The notes under the pieces: model-generated
Told to the model about the DNA's origin: nothing
What the model saw: the letters and a program-made list of their open reading frames with translations, nothing else
The model's database searches: none
Shown: positions 10,290 through 20,052 of the stretch, piece after piece
Layout of the letters: every line of letters starts with the position of its first letter
Numbering within the stretch: the first letter of the stretch is position 1
Assembly (NCBI GenBank): GCA_001936135.1
Contig: CP012812.1
Span: 1,860,001-1,924,000 of the forward strand
Direction: 5' to 3'
DNA length: 64,000 bases
From: Saccharomycopsis fibuligera x Saccharomycopsis cf. fibuligera
Lineage: Eukaryota > Ascomycota > Saccharomycetes > Ascoideales > Saccharomycopsidaceae
Translations under genes and position numbers: made by a program

Positions 10290-12275
10290 GTTGGCAGTTG
10301 TATATTGAGCAGTGGAGCTGGTCAGATGAAAAGTCGCGCCTTGATTATTTAAGTATTATGAAAAGCCGTCTTCCTGAAAGTACAATAAAAAAAGAAGCTT
10401 CTTGGCAGCTTTGAGAGCTTGTTTATAAATTAAAGCTAATACTTTGCTGTATGAAGTAAACACCTAAGCAATTGTTCGTTTATATATAAAGGACCAGTAG
10501 TAAGCCACTCGAGCATCACAATATCAGTGATCTTGATATTGATCGAATATCAGTATTGGCGTTTTCTGTTTTTCTTTTATTTTCCTACACCGCGTCAACA
10601 GTACATCGATCTTCTTGGGTTACCCGTTGTGATTACCAACATGAATGGCGATTTGATACTATTATTATCATGTCATAATTTTATAGTACTCGAGTGTTTG
10701 AGCATTTTCTTTGCTGCTGTTGAACGATAGGGGATGTGTACAGAAGAATCTCAGGGTCTTGTGTGCCTGCAAGTCTAGCAATCTTCACTATGAGTGCCAA
10801 TTTAATGAATTTGGCATGATCTGGAGTTTCCTTATCGGGAAAGATAAGAAGCAGTCAAGGTGTACCTTTTCTTTTTTTATCGTTTTGTGCTTTTTAGTCG
10901 TGTTGAATAACTAGGCTTAACCTTATAAAGCTCAAAATTAATTGTTGTCTATTCAATCACAATAATATGCATTATTATTATAAATAGGGCAATAAATATC
11001 TGCAGTACAAAAAGATTTTATGTGAATTCTCTTAAACAAAACTACACGGCTTAGAACTTACTAGTATATTCAGACCATAACAATACGCTAATTTCTCAAA
11101 TAAAGCACAACTTAATACTTGCTCTGAAACTATTTTAATTACAAAGAAACAAGAATAAAGACTGAAACCAGCAATTACAGTTCCATTGCTCGAAAATCAA
11201 GAGCGGTACAACAATAAATAAATTGTTTTTTGTTATTCATACAACATAGTGAATTATTCTTTTGTGCTTGTTCGCAATGGACCTTTAAAAACATTGTGAT
11301 CAATCATTAAAGTAAAAAATATATAGCAACGCTTTTCGCGAAAAGCCCAAAGCTACCATGTATCAAAATTCTTATTCCAATGTCTATGCTGCTGATCTAA
11401 ATTTAACGGGGCAATCAAACGTCGTACAAAGATTTGCTCACTGCAATCCTCGACATATTGGTACAACCGCAAACAGCTCTCTAAATCGTTTCAAGATTAC
11501 TTCAAGTAATCTGAGTTATCAGAAACAGAAATATCAACGTAAGATGAGGAAAAAACATTATAAAACGCAAATTTATTTCTAAGCTTGGTTTTAAAAAGCT
11601 GGCAAAAATTGGTTATGCTATATTTGGCAAACTTCAGCATTATAGCCATGAGAAACACGTATGTTGCAAAAGTTACAAATTCTCATTATTTGCGCGGTTA
11701 AATAGTAAGGCAGAAGAAGTGGGGTTACTATTACATAAAAAAACTCTTTAGTTGAGCTGTAATTAGACATCACAATCTATAGTCGATGAGTGCTTATGAC
11801 GACCATAAAGATAGATTTCAAATTGGCTACAATAATGAACATAGTTTTTTTTTAGTGATTGTAGTGAAGCAATTGACGAGATTGACAGTGCTACAGTCAT
11901 TGATTGAAATTTAGGAATGTGACTTTTCTAAGAACTACCTGAGGGAATAGCGATTCTTGATTGAGTTAAGGAGTTGTAAAACAGATACTATATTGCTATA
12001 GCAACCCTTCTGACATTTTCTCTGGTGTAATTATACATTGTTTCAAACATATTAACCAAAATGATTGGATATAATATTATCTTTCCAATGTTCACTAACT
12101 GGTATATATGACTGGTCGCAACTTATTCCAACCGAGCCAACAGGATCAATACCACATTGATGGTAAGCCTAGTAGTTGGCCAGCAGTGATTGAGTTTGCT
12201 AGGAAAGTGTTTTTGCCAGTAGTGTTTATGGACTCCTTCAGTCCAGCAATAAAATGTTTCAGACAATCCCCCTCC

Positions 12276-12307
12276 TTACTATAACAAGACTCTCGATGTT
12301 ATAGTAA
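12276..12307. other. Inverted repeat, 11-bp perfect arms, 10-nt loop
   Basis: TTACTATAACA (12276-12286) and TGTTATAGTAA (12297-12307) are exact reverse complements around the loop AGACTCTCGA. A second inverted repeat (CAGAGTA/TACTCTG) lies 40 bp downstream. Possible structured RNA or a palindromic site in the distal EFB1 upstream region. Confidence 0.55.
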
Positions 12308-12632
12308 TCATCTTGATGCAGTGGTCAAAAGAAACTTTCAAATTTCAGAGTAGTTGGTAACAACAGTTGGTTACTCTGGTCTATAATACTCCAGAACAAA
12401 TTACGTTGTCAAGTACAAGCAATGTTTTTGTTTTTTGATCCAAAATAAGAAACCGGTTGTCAAGGGCGGTAGCTCCATTGCCATTGATCGACCAACTGAT
12501 TGGCTCGCATTTAATTCTCATTCTCGCTGATTGCGGTTAACCAATTGGTAAAAACAGTCAAAAAACCAACAAAAAAAATAAATAACCACTAATATGGTAT
12601 ATTTTATTATTGCATATGTATTACCCTCTCTG

Positions 12633-12638
12633 CACGTG
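12633..12638. promoter_or_regulatory. CACGTG E-box in EFB1 promoter
   Basis: A palindromic CACGTG about 185 bp upstream of the EFB1 start codon, in TGCACGTGTAAT context. It matches the core for bHLH factors such as Cbf1. CUG-clade yeasts are known to use Cbf1 at translation-related genes, so a role here is plausible. Only the motif match supports it. Confidence 0.4.
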
Positions 12639-12823
12639 TAATAATCGATCGCACACAAAATTTTCATTTGGAAAAGAAAAAAAAAATTATTCAAAAGAGA
12701 AAAAATTTTTCGTCTTTCTTTTTTCTCCCATTCTTCTTTTCTATTTCTTCTTTTCTCTTTCTTTTGTTGGTCAGGTTTATAATCTCCTTTTCTATACTCA
12801 CACACAAAATAGTCCTTTTCACA

Positions 12824-13870
12824 ATGTCCAGTATCGCTGATCTCGAAAAAAAATTGGCTGCCACCAGCTACGTTGAAGGGTATGTTTGAGCCGTTTTTTT
12901 TTTCAATCCCAAGTTCCTGAATTGGAGGGTTTTGATCTAGTTGTTGGCAATTCCATTTGCATTACACTAGCCATTGCGATAATCTAGTATCAGTCAGCTT
13001 TGCTTGTCCTCTTTGGTTCTGGATTGGTGATATACACTTCAAGCACTTTGATTGTATTATTACTTTCTCCAACTATGAGGACGATGTAATCCAAAAGCTA
13101 CTCATAACTTCAAGTTTGAAGAGTATTGTTTGTTTTTAATGATGATTAATATTGGTCCGTGTTTACTAGGTGGAAGTAAGACCCCATCCTATGAGTATCA
13201 ACTCCAATCAAGATTTTCACTTTCCCTGATATAAAACAAATAATACTCTTTGTATTTACACATAGATTGCAAGTGGTCCTGACTTAAACATTCGTTTAAT
13301 GAATCAAGTTCTAACATTCATTCTAGTAATGCTCCAACTCAAGCTGATGCTGCTGCTTTCAAAACTATCCAAAAAGAATACCCAAGCTTTGTCAGATGGT
13401 TAGCTCACATTCACACCTACGTTGACTCTTTTGAATCTTTGCCAGCCGCTAAGGCTGCTCCAGCTCCAGCTGCTGAAGAAGATGATGATGATGTCGACCT
13501 TTTCGGTTCTGACGACGAAGAAGTCGATGAAGAAGCTGAAAAAGTGAAGGCTCAAAGAATTGCCGAATACAACAAAAAGAAGGCCGCTAAGCCAAAGCCA
13601 GCTGCTAAATCTATTGTCACTTTGGATGTCAAGCCATGGGATGATGAAACCAATTTGGATGAATTGTTGGCTAACGTCAAGAGCATCGAAATGGAAGGTT
13701 TGGTCTGGGGTGCTTCTACCTGGGTCCCAGTTGGTTTCGGTATCAAGAAATTGCAAATCAACTTGGTTGTTGAAGATGACAAAGTCTCTTTGGATGAATT
13801 GCAAGCTAAAATTGAGGAAGATGAAGACCACGTCCAATCTACTGATGTTGCTGCTATGCAAAAATTATAA
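12824..13870 (+). CDS. EFB1: Translation elongation factor eEF1B alpha (EF-1 beta)
   Basis: Two exons: 12824-12879 and 13327-13870, joined across a 447-bp intron (donor GTATGT at 12880, branch-like TTCTAAC, acceptor CTAG at 13326). The product is 199 residues. Exon 1 encodes [19 protein letters not shown] and exon 2 continues [20 protein letters not shown], the GST-like N-terminal domain. An acidic linker ([18 protein letters not shown]) is followed by the guanine-exchange domain with [17 protein letters not shown] and the conserved C-terminus [13 protein letters not shown]. The protein catalyses GDP/GTP exchange on eEF1A. Codon use is strongly biased to preferred codons with no CTG, as expected for an abundant protein. 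As in S. cerevisiae, the intron carries a C/D snoRNA. Length matches the family (206 in S. cerevisiae). Confidence 0.97.
13129..13240 (+). ncRNA. snR18: C/D box snoRNA in the EFB1 intron (snR18/U18 homologue)
   Basis: Within the EFB1 intron, box C ATGATGA (13139-13145) and box D CTGA (13226-13229) are enclosed by a perfect 8-bp terminal stem, TTTGTTTT (13129-13136) with AAAACAAA (13233-13240). Downstream of box C is TTGGTCCGTGTTT (13152-13164), exactly complementary to AAACACGGACCAA as I recall it from fungal 25S rRNA. That segment contains A649 and C650, the 2'-O-methylation targets of yeast snR18, and the fifth base from the end of the guide pairs with A649. S. cerevisiae snR18 is also in the EFB1 intron and about 102 nt long. 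Boxes, stem and guide are seen directly; the rRNA match is from memory. The mature RNA is probably 13133-13236 or slightly shorter, released by exonucleolytic trimming of the debranched intron. Confidence 0.9.
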
Positions 13871-14455
13871 GTTTGCTTTCACTTCTTGTCAATGTCTCTT
13901 ACGTGCTTTATTTTTTATGTTCTACAATTTTGTAATGTTATTCCCGTTATGCTAATGCAATTTTTTTAAATTCTTTACTGTAATACCTATTGTCTGTAAA
14001 CTTGTTGTATTGTTGAAGAGTTGAATGTTCAAATTTTTGACTGAAACAAAATTTCCTGATCGGAAAAATTTTGGGTCTTAAATCTAATTGTGAACAGACG
14101 TGAGATCAGTAGTTATTGCATCTTCAAAAGGAAAAATTACATCGGATCAATTTGGGATCAATTTGGGATCAGCGGATAGGCTTTACGCAATATTTTTTAG
14201 AGGTTTAACGTTAAGGTAGCTTTTTATCATAACTCAAATCATTTATTATACGTGACACTAGTTAAGCTGTAAATTTCTCTGTTTTTGTGCTTCAACTTCA
14301 CGACGCATAACAAGTGCAAACATTTTCATATTGCATTTTTTAGTAGCCAATATAAAACCTTCAATTACAGAACTAAATAGATATAGGTTTGCTTGTTAGT
14401 AATGTGTTTCCCATCAAGTTCTGGCCGAAAGATAATTCAAGTTAATAAAGCATAC
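13871..14455. other. Convergent intergenic region EFB1/EST2
   Basis: 3' flanks of EFB1 (rightward) and EST2 (leftward). Contains a short tandem repeat GATCAATTTGG (two copies and a partial third at about 14154-14172). No gene seen. Confidence 0.5.
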
Positions 14456-17365
14456 TCACGTTCGACTTAAGTGATTGACTTTGGCTCTATATACCTCTTC
14501 CCTATTCATTTTCCGTAACCTAATATTAGTCTTATTGCAAATGTCCCCAAGCGCCCATTTCACAATTTCCATCGCCACACTCAGCATTGAACCACCGTTG
14601 CGATATTCAGCATTTATACCTACACTACCCTTGGCCATTTTTGTCAAAGACTGTATCACAAATTGAATTGTATTTTCAACGCTCACAATAATGTTTAACC
14701 TTACCGCTGATGTAGAATTTCTTTCCAAACTTAACAACAGACTGCTTAACCTAGACTCATATTGCCACATTGCATGAACAAGAAGTTTTTTCAATGATGT
14801 GAAATGTAAAGGTTTCAAGAAAGGTTGATCTTTGATAATGCTCCATGAAGCCCAATTGACGATCAAACCACAGAAACTCAAAGTTTTGACTTTGGTGAGC
14901 TGGTCAATTTTGACTGATTTTGGACTACAGTTCAGACCAATTTCATGTTGACAGGGCTCTTTGTCAGAAAAAAAGTGATTACTATAGGTCACGTTGGAAG
15001 CAGTTTTGTCCTCATTGATGAAAATTTCATGTTGTGCAAACTTTGTAGCTAATAAGTCATATATTTTGATGACTATATGCTTGCTAGTTGACAAAATCAA
15101 AAAATCGTCAGCGTATCGAATCACTTTTGTATGGGTATCATTTGTCGCAGTATCATCACCACTTAATTTGGTGAAATCAAGTTCGCTCATCAACTGATCG
15201 AATATCAAATCGCAAAACGCAGCTGATAGGTGAAACCCTTGAAAAACTCCTCTTTTGCGGCAATATAGTTTTGAATTATCATGAATAGCAGCAGCCGCAA
15301 TATCATTGATATGTTCGTGTCCTTTTACCTGCACCGCAGTGTTGAATAACTGTGCTTTCACAACAGATAATATCTGCAGTTTTGAAAATAACTGATGAGT
15401 TGCTTTATCAATTCGAGGCTTGCTGAAGTTCATCCTATTATGGTTTGATGTAGATGATTCACCAGCATCATTGGTATTGATAGTATTCGAATAAATTCCA
15501 GAAATCAACTTTTGGGAATCTGAAGCTCCATAAGCAACAAACTTGCCCTTTTTTGTAGCAAAATCATACAAAAATATCGCATCATCAGCAATGTTAGAAT
15601 TCACAATATCAAGAATCTTATATATTGGAAGCAGATCATAGCATGCTTTAATATCAAATTTCTTGAAATAAATCATTCCATTTCTTGGTTTGACCTTCAT
15701 TTTGAACTCCTGCAAATTGTACACTATGTCATTTCTTGAAGTTATACAAACAATCACTCCTTCATCGTTATTATGTCCCCCTTTGATCTTAGCTTTGTCA
15801 CAATGCTTTTCAAGTAAATGTATCCTAAGTTCCTTCAATGCAGATTTCACCGGTTGAATTTGCCTTTTCAACTCAAAAAAATAACTGATCCGGGCTGCTG
15901 CAGTTTTTCCTTTATCTGGAAAGCAAATCACTCTGAAATCACTGCCCTTTTTAGGGAAAACCCGAATATTTCCAATAATAACATCCGTACCATATCCTAT
16001 CCTTACACTGTCGCCCCGTTTTTTTAAATATTCGCTAAAATATTTGCTCAAAAATTGTTTTTGTAATTGTTGCCAAGTTCGATGATGGAAATAATAATGC
16101 TTGTGAGGAATATTTGTCATGTGGGTAACGTGAAAGAAACAAGACACTAGCCCATTGATAAGATAATTGAATAACCAGCTGATAAATAACTTCAATAATT
16201 TTTGCCTGGCTTCAAAATCCTGCTTGTTGATGTTTACCCTTTTGCTCTGATGCGTGTCTTTTGCTTTGTTTAGCCATGGTACATCTTTAATTTTGATTCC
16301 TTTGATGGCATCAGAAATACTAATTGATGCTCGTTGTGGCATGAAGATGAAAGTGGCAATACACGAGTACACAATTTGACGATTGTGACCCGATCCAAAT
16401 ACTTCATCAGGAAACAACGTTGACAAAACATGCGCTATAAATTTAATGACTTGCTTTTCTGACACGCTCAAGTCAGTAATGTTGGCGATTGCTGAAAAAT
16501 CCGAAAATTGAGGACATACTTTGTCAAGAATTGAACCATAATAGCATTTTTTGTTGTGCTTGTGAATCATTTGTTGGAAAAGTTTATATATTTTGGCATA
16601 TTTCGTCTTTAAGTTTCTCTTTTTGGAATAGTTGTCACCATTGGTGCTCAACTTGAACACATAGGAAACTAGTTCAGCAGGATCTTGGGGTAATAAACGT
16701 TTGATCTTGAAAAGGGGACTTTTTATATTACGATAAAACATTTTTGACTTTCTAAGAGCTACTGTAAAATCGTTGTTGTTTTTAGTAGTGTTATAATATT
16801 TTAAACCTTTTCGATCTATTTTAGTAGTATTACCAAAAAGCTGGATACTTTGATGGACAGAGTTTCTGCTACCAGGATTAGCAGAGTTCGGTATATAAGT
16901 AGCATCCAAGCAGCCATTGTAGTTGAAAAAAAGCTCACTTAATAGTTCTGCCCCAATTCTGGAGTAGAGGATTTTCCAAGCTAGAGATTTCAAGCTTAAG
17001 TATTGAATACTTGAACGTTCTCCAATGTTTTCTAAAGTCCCCAAATAATCACCATAGTGTTTAACCACACTAAAGCCAAAAGTTAGCACATTATGATTTT
17101 TTGTGTTCAACTTACTACTATCATTGGTGTTGCTGCTACCATCTTCGCTAAGAAGAAACTTAATGCAATTGTTGAGGAAACTATGGTATGATTCTGAGTA
17201 GATAAATAATAATTTTGGTGCTTTGATTAGATTTGTTGCAGATGCATTAGGGAACACTTGCACATTGTTTAAAATGTCGTGGTATACTTGAGGATCATTA
17301 TAGCATATAAGGTCTCGTTGCTTGTCTGGAGTAAGTTTGGAATTGAGCCACTTGAGGAGCTTCAT
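14456..17365 (-). CDS. EST2: Telomerase reverse transcriptase catalytic subunit
   Basis: A 969-residue protein with the telomerase reverse transcriptase motifs in order. Motif 1/2 region is SDFRVICFPDKGK. Motif A is FDIKACYD (catalytic Asp 571). Motif B' is GVFQGFHLSAAFCDLIFDQL, comparable to the FQGSSLSAPIVDLVYDDL I recall from yeast Est2. Motif C is RYADDFLIL (Asp 753 and 754). Motif E is LSFCGLIVNWASW. A large N-terminal half (about 1-450) fits the TEN and RNA-binding domains, with a thumb-like C-terminus. It copies the telomerase RNA template onto chromosome ends together with Est1 and Est3. All three catalytic Asp are present, so it should be active. The start ATG at 17365 gives a basic N-terminus typical of the family. 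It is divergent from TAD3, with 231 bp between start codons. Several CTG codons occur and would be Ser in a CUG-Ser yeast. Confidence 0.95.
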   Translation of the reverse strand: MKLLKWLNSKLTPDKQRDLICYNDPQVYHDILNNVQVFPNASATNLIKAPKLLFIYSESYHSFLNNCIKFLLSEDGSSNTNDSSKLNTKNHNVLTFGFSVVKHYGDYLGTLENIGERSSIQYLSLKSLAWKILYSRIGAELLSELFFNYNGCLDATYIPNSANPGSRNSVHQSIQLFGNTTKIDRKGLKYYNTTKNNNDFTVALRKSKMFYRNIKSPLFKIKRLLPQDPAELVSYVFKLSTNGDNYSKKRNLKTKYAKIYKLFQQMIHKHNKKCYYGSILDKVCPQFSDFSAIANITDLSVSEKQVIKFIAHVLSTLFPDEVFGSGHNRQIVYSCIATFIFMPQRASISISDAIKGIKIKDVPWLNKAKDTHQSKRVNINKQDFEARQKLLKLFISWLFNYLINGLVSCFFHVTHMTNIPHKHYYFHHRTWQQLQKQFLSKYFSEYLKKRGDSVRIGYGTDVIIGNIRVFPKKGSDFRVICFPDKGKTAAARISYFFELKRQIQPVKSALKELRIHLLEKHCDKAKIKGGHNNDEGVIVCITSRNDIVYNLQEFKMKVKPRNGMIYFKKFDIKACYDLLPIYKILDIVNSNIADDAIFLYDFATKKGKFVAYGASDSQKLISGIYSNTINTNDAGESSTSNHNRMNFSKPRIDKATHQLFSKLQILSVVKAQLFNTAVQVKGHEHINDIAAAAIHDNSKLYCRKRGVFQGFHLSAAFCDLIFDQLMSELDFTKLSGDDTATNDTHTKVIRYADDFLILSTSKHIVIKIYDLLATKFAQHEIFINEDKTASNVTYSNHFFSDKEPCQHEIGLNCSPKSVKIDQLTKVKTLSFCGLIVNWASWSIIKDQPFLKPLHFTSLKKLLVHAMWQYESRLSSLLLSLERNSTSAVRLNIIVSVENTIQFVIQSLTKMAKGSVGINAEYRNGGSMLSVAMEIVKWALGDICNKTNIRLRKMNREEVYRAKVNHLSRT

Positions 17366-17596
17366 AACCGTTGCTAAAAGTTGATTTAGGCGGTATTTCG
17401 TGCAATACTCCGGGGCTCTTCAGTACTCATCATCACCTAATCCTTTTTGCTTTATTTCCCTTTGCGCGCGTTGTACCACAGCGGCGGTTCTTTTGAAAGA
17501 TTTTGAAAAATCACAAATTTTTTTATCTTAACATCAAAAACACACCTATGATATCAGTTGTCACTAAGCTAAATTACCCATTACATCCTATATATA
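17366..17596. promoter_or_regulatory. Divergent EST2/TAD3 promoter
   Basis: 231 bp separate the EST2 and TAD3 start codons. The centre has a CG-rich stretch (TTGCGCGCGTTG, about 17463-17474) and AT-rich flanks with TATATATAA just before the TAD3 ATG. Assigned from gene orientation; no specific factor site is certain. Confidence 0.6.
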
Positions 17597-18883
17597 ATGG
17601 CAAAAGGCCAGAAAATAAAACATCAAATAGACCCTCGCACATTAGTGATTGAAAAGTCACTAAAGCAGATTCGTCGTCCTGTTAAGCAGTCCAAAACCAA
17701 CCAAAGCCAGAACCATGACGATAGAGAGGTTATTGAGGACAATGAAATAGACCTTATAGATGTATGGATGATCAAGATCCCAGCCCAGCAGTCTCCAACA
17801 ATCATTTCCTGGGTGAAGTCTGAGCTCTCTAAAGATCCAGTGGATATGTCTCACTTGAAGAGGTTCTTCAAAATACTGGAGCTGCAGGGAAACTTTGCAA
17901 TAGATTTAAAAGCAAATGATGAGAATAGCGATGAAAAGAGTTCTGAGAAGAGGGTGGACGAAATAGACGACAATTTCAAAAATGAAAAGGATACAAAAGC
18001 TGAATCTAATATTGGTAATTATCAAGATGAGAAGAACGGTCTTGCTGAAAAGAAAATAAACAAAAAAAAAGAGTACAATACCAATAGGCCAAAGGTTTCC
18101 TTAAATTGCCTACTATGCAGTACCAAATACATTACCACTAAACAGCAAATATTTGATAGGTTGCAAAACACTACGCTGAATGGCTCATCGGTAGCACAGC
18201 GGTTGGAAATCAATAATATCGAGGACATCTTTGTAGTCAAAGTGCCCAGAGATCCACCCATTTCAAAAGAAGAAGCAAAATTATGGACAGAAAAGTATTG
18301 GCCCTCAATATGGAAAGGCGATCCAAATTTGCAAATGCTACAACAAGAAGAATTTAATTTTACTGAAATTGAGCAAATGTTTAAAGAAATAGTGGAATTA
18401 GCTAATGTTCAAAAGGCAAAAAGACAATTACCTATAGTTACAAGAATATATGATCCGATCAAAAAGAAAGTTTTAGCAACATCGCATGACGAACGTTTCA
18501 AGAGCCCTTTGAATCATAGTATCGTCAGCTGTATTTCACAAGTTGCTGCCAATGAAGTTCAGCAGCGCCAAACTCAACGAACTGATGATGGTCAAGAATC
18601 AACTCCTTCACTCGAGAAAAATTACTTATGTTTGAACTATCATGTTTATACTACGCATGAACCATGCTCATTTTGCTGCATGGCATTGGTCCATTCACGA
18701 ATTGGCAGATTGTATTATTTGAAGGATAGCAAAAGGACTGGGGCAGTTAGTCCTGATAGTGCAAAAGGGTACTGCATTCATCAAAATAAGCAGCTCAACT
18801 GGAACTTTGAGAGCTATAAATGGGTAAAGGATACTAAGTTGGCAGATGAAATTCCTGAAATTAGCAGTAATTTGTTTATTTGA
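17597..18883 (+). CDS. TAD3: tRNA adenosine deaminase subunit Tad3
   Basis: A 428-residue protein, the non-catalytic partner of Tad2, which together convert A34 to inosine in tRNA anticodons. The C-terminal deaminase domain (about 290-415) contains SPLNHSIV (His about 307), where the catalytic Glu of Tad2-type enzymes (HAE) is replaced by a hydrophobic residue, as expected for Tad3. The zinc-binding motif is THEPCSFCCMALVHSR (Cys about 357 and 360). KGYCIHQNKQLNWNFESYKW matches the conserved Tad3 C-terminus. The N-terminal third is charged and low in complexity (Lys/Glu/Asp/Asn, residues about 105-160) and longer than in S. cerevisiae (322 residues). Start chosen at the first ATG, just after TATATATA in the divergent EST2/TAD3 promoter. 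Confidence 0.95.
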   Translation: MAKGQKIKHQIDPRTLVIEKSLKQIRRPVKQSKTNQSQNHDDREVIEDNEIDLIDVWMIKIPAQQSPTIISWVKSELSKDPVDMSHLKRFFKILELQGNFAIDLKANDENSDEKSSEKRVDEIDDNFKNEKDTKAESNIGNYQDEKNGLAEKKINKKKEYNTNRPKVSLNCLLCSTKYITTKQQIFDRLQNTTLNGSSVAQRLEINNIEDIFVVKVPRDPPISKEEAKLWTEKYWPSIWKGDPNLQMLQQEEFNFTEIEQMFKEIVELANVQKAKRQLPIVTRIYDPIKKKVLATSHDERFKSPLNHSIVSCISQVAANEVQQRQTQRTDDGQESTPSLEKNYLCLNYHVYTTHEPCSFCCMALVHSRIGRLYYLKDSKRTGAVSPDSAKGYCIHQNKQLNWNFESYKWVKDTKLADEIPEISSNLFI

Positions 18884-19219
18884 ATTATCGTTTGAATATG
18901 AATTGTTGTTTTTTATTTTTTTTTTGTTTTGAAAATAGACAATCTATAATGCGTACTGTTAGCATGTTATTAAGTTTCGTAGACCTTTATATGACTAAAA
19001 GGTATGCTTTCAACTCATCATAACAAGTCATTGACAAGTTAATTATGCCAATTGAGCTTTGGCCCCAATAACTACTTCAACTTGTATTTGTAAAGAGTGG
19101 TTTCAAAACTGAATAATCGAAGGCTCTCCAAAATACAAAGTCATAATCATAATGCACATCACCTTGTTCTGGCCAATATTGCTACTTGTCCCTTTTTCTT
19201 CACTTCAAGAGCATATTTG
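18884..19219. other. Convergent intergenic region TAD3/NKP2-like gene
   Basis: 336 bp of 3' flank for TAD3 and the leftward NKP2-like gene, AT-rich with T runs. No gene seen. Confidence 0.5.
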
Positions 19220-19826
19220 TTACTGTTGTGCAACTAATGAATCAAACTCACTTAACTCTTTAACGGCTTCATTCACAGAGTCACTAAATCCCAGTTTGCC
19301 AAATTTCAAATCAGACAAGGCTTCCACAGATTCTTTAAGATCTGCTAATTCTTTAGCAACTTGTTCTTCAATATTTTTGGTCTCTATATCGAGTACTGAG
19401 GATAGTTTCTGAAGCTGGATGTTCAAATCATTCAACGTTGTGGAGTCCTATAATCAGCCGTTAGCAAACGCGTTTCTCTTGTTTGAGGTGTAAGAATAAC
19501 ACCACTAAGTTAGTTGTCTAATCTATACATACAGCATAAACGACATCATCACAACTTCTTTCGTCCCCAGTTTCAAGCTCCACCTCAGGAACACTGAAGC
19601 CACGAGCAATTGCTTTCAGAACATCATCGATTCTTTCTTGTTTCCAAAGCACCATTTCGTCATATAAATTGTCTATTGTCTCCTCGTCAAATGTACTTTT
19701 CTTGCTGCTGCCAGTAAGTATTGTCTTGAATTTGTCCTTGGAGACGAATATGTTGGCGGTAGCATAACTGTTGACCAAATAACTTTTAAGCAAAGCTTGA
19801 GGTGTAATGGTTTTCTCTTGACTCAT
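19220..19826 (-). CDS. NKP2: Probable kinetochore protein, Nkp2/Cnl2-like
   Basis: Two exons: 19533-19826 (98 codons from ATG) and 19220-19447, around an 85-bp intron (donor GTATGT at 19532-19527, branch-like GCTAACG, acceptor TATAG). The product is 173 residues. Exon 1 starts MSQEKTITPQALLKSYLVNS and continues in helical charged sequence. Exon 2 is a coiled coil (LNDLNIQLQKLSSVLDIETK, then VAKELADLKESVEALSD). Nkp2 with Nkp1 is a non-essential part of the Ctf19/COMA inner kinetochore complex; S. cerevisiae Nkp2 is 153 residues. The identification rests on length, the opening LLKSYL.NS pattern (compare LLHNYVSDS) and the overall helical layout, so it is tentative. The gene structure itself is much surer than the name. 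It shares a short divergent promoter with the dynactin p25 gene. Confidence 0.6.
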
Positions 19827-20052
19827 TGCAATATAAATCTCTTGTCGTAGGGTCGTCTGTTATGTTTAAAATTACTCTTGGTATTGAAAAGGCTAAACAT
19901 ATTTTTTTGTTTTTGTTTTTGTTATACATGCATGCTTATGTTTTAGTATGCAACTGTCAAAGGGCTTTGTTGGAAACTGCGAAAATCGCCAAAATCAAAA
20001 TCAACGTTCGAGTCAACATCAAGCAAATTGATCGATTTCTTTTCGTAATTAA

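Larger units (their letters stand above)
10290..12823. other. 2.5-kb gene-free region between EAF3 and EFB1
   Basis: It holds the two divergent promoters (EAF3 leftward, EFB1 rightward), but it is long for that role. No convincing protein-coding gene: the best frame, 11358-11582 plus, is 74 codons and unrecognised. Several inverted repeats occur: 10519-10541 (CAATATCA/TGATATTG), 12276-12307 (11-bp perfect arms), 12346-12378 (CAGAGTA/TACTCTG). This leaves room for an unannotated structured RNA at about 12.0-12.4 kb. A CACGTG lies at 12633-12638. Confidence 0.45.

Noticed and set aside
11358-11582. 74-codon plus-strand frame (MYQNSYSNVYAADLNL...)
   Set aside because: Composition is not clearly non-coding, but there is no family, no splice context and no conservation evidence; left as possible but unsupported.
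13400-13861. 153-codon frame antisense to EFB1 exon 2
   Set aside because: Mirror of a strongly biased coding frame; such antisense frames are a usual by-product.
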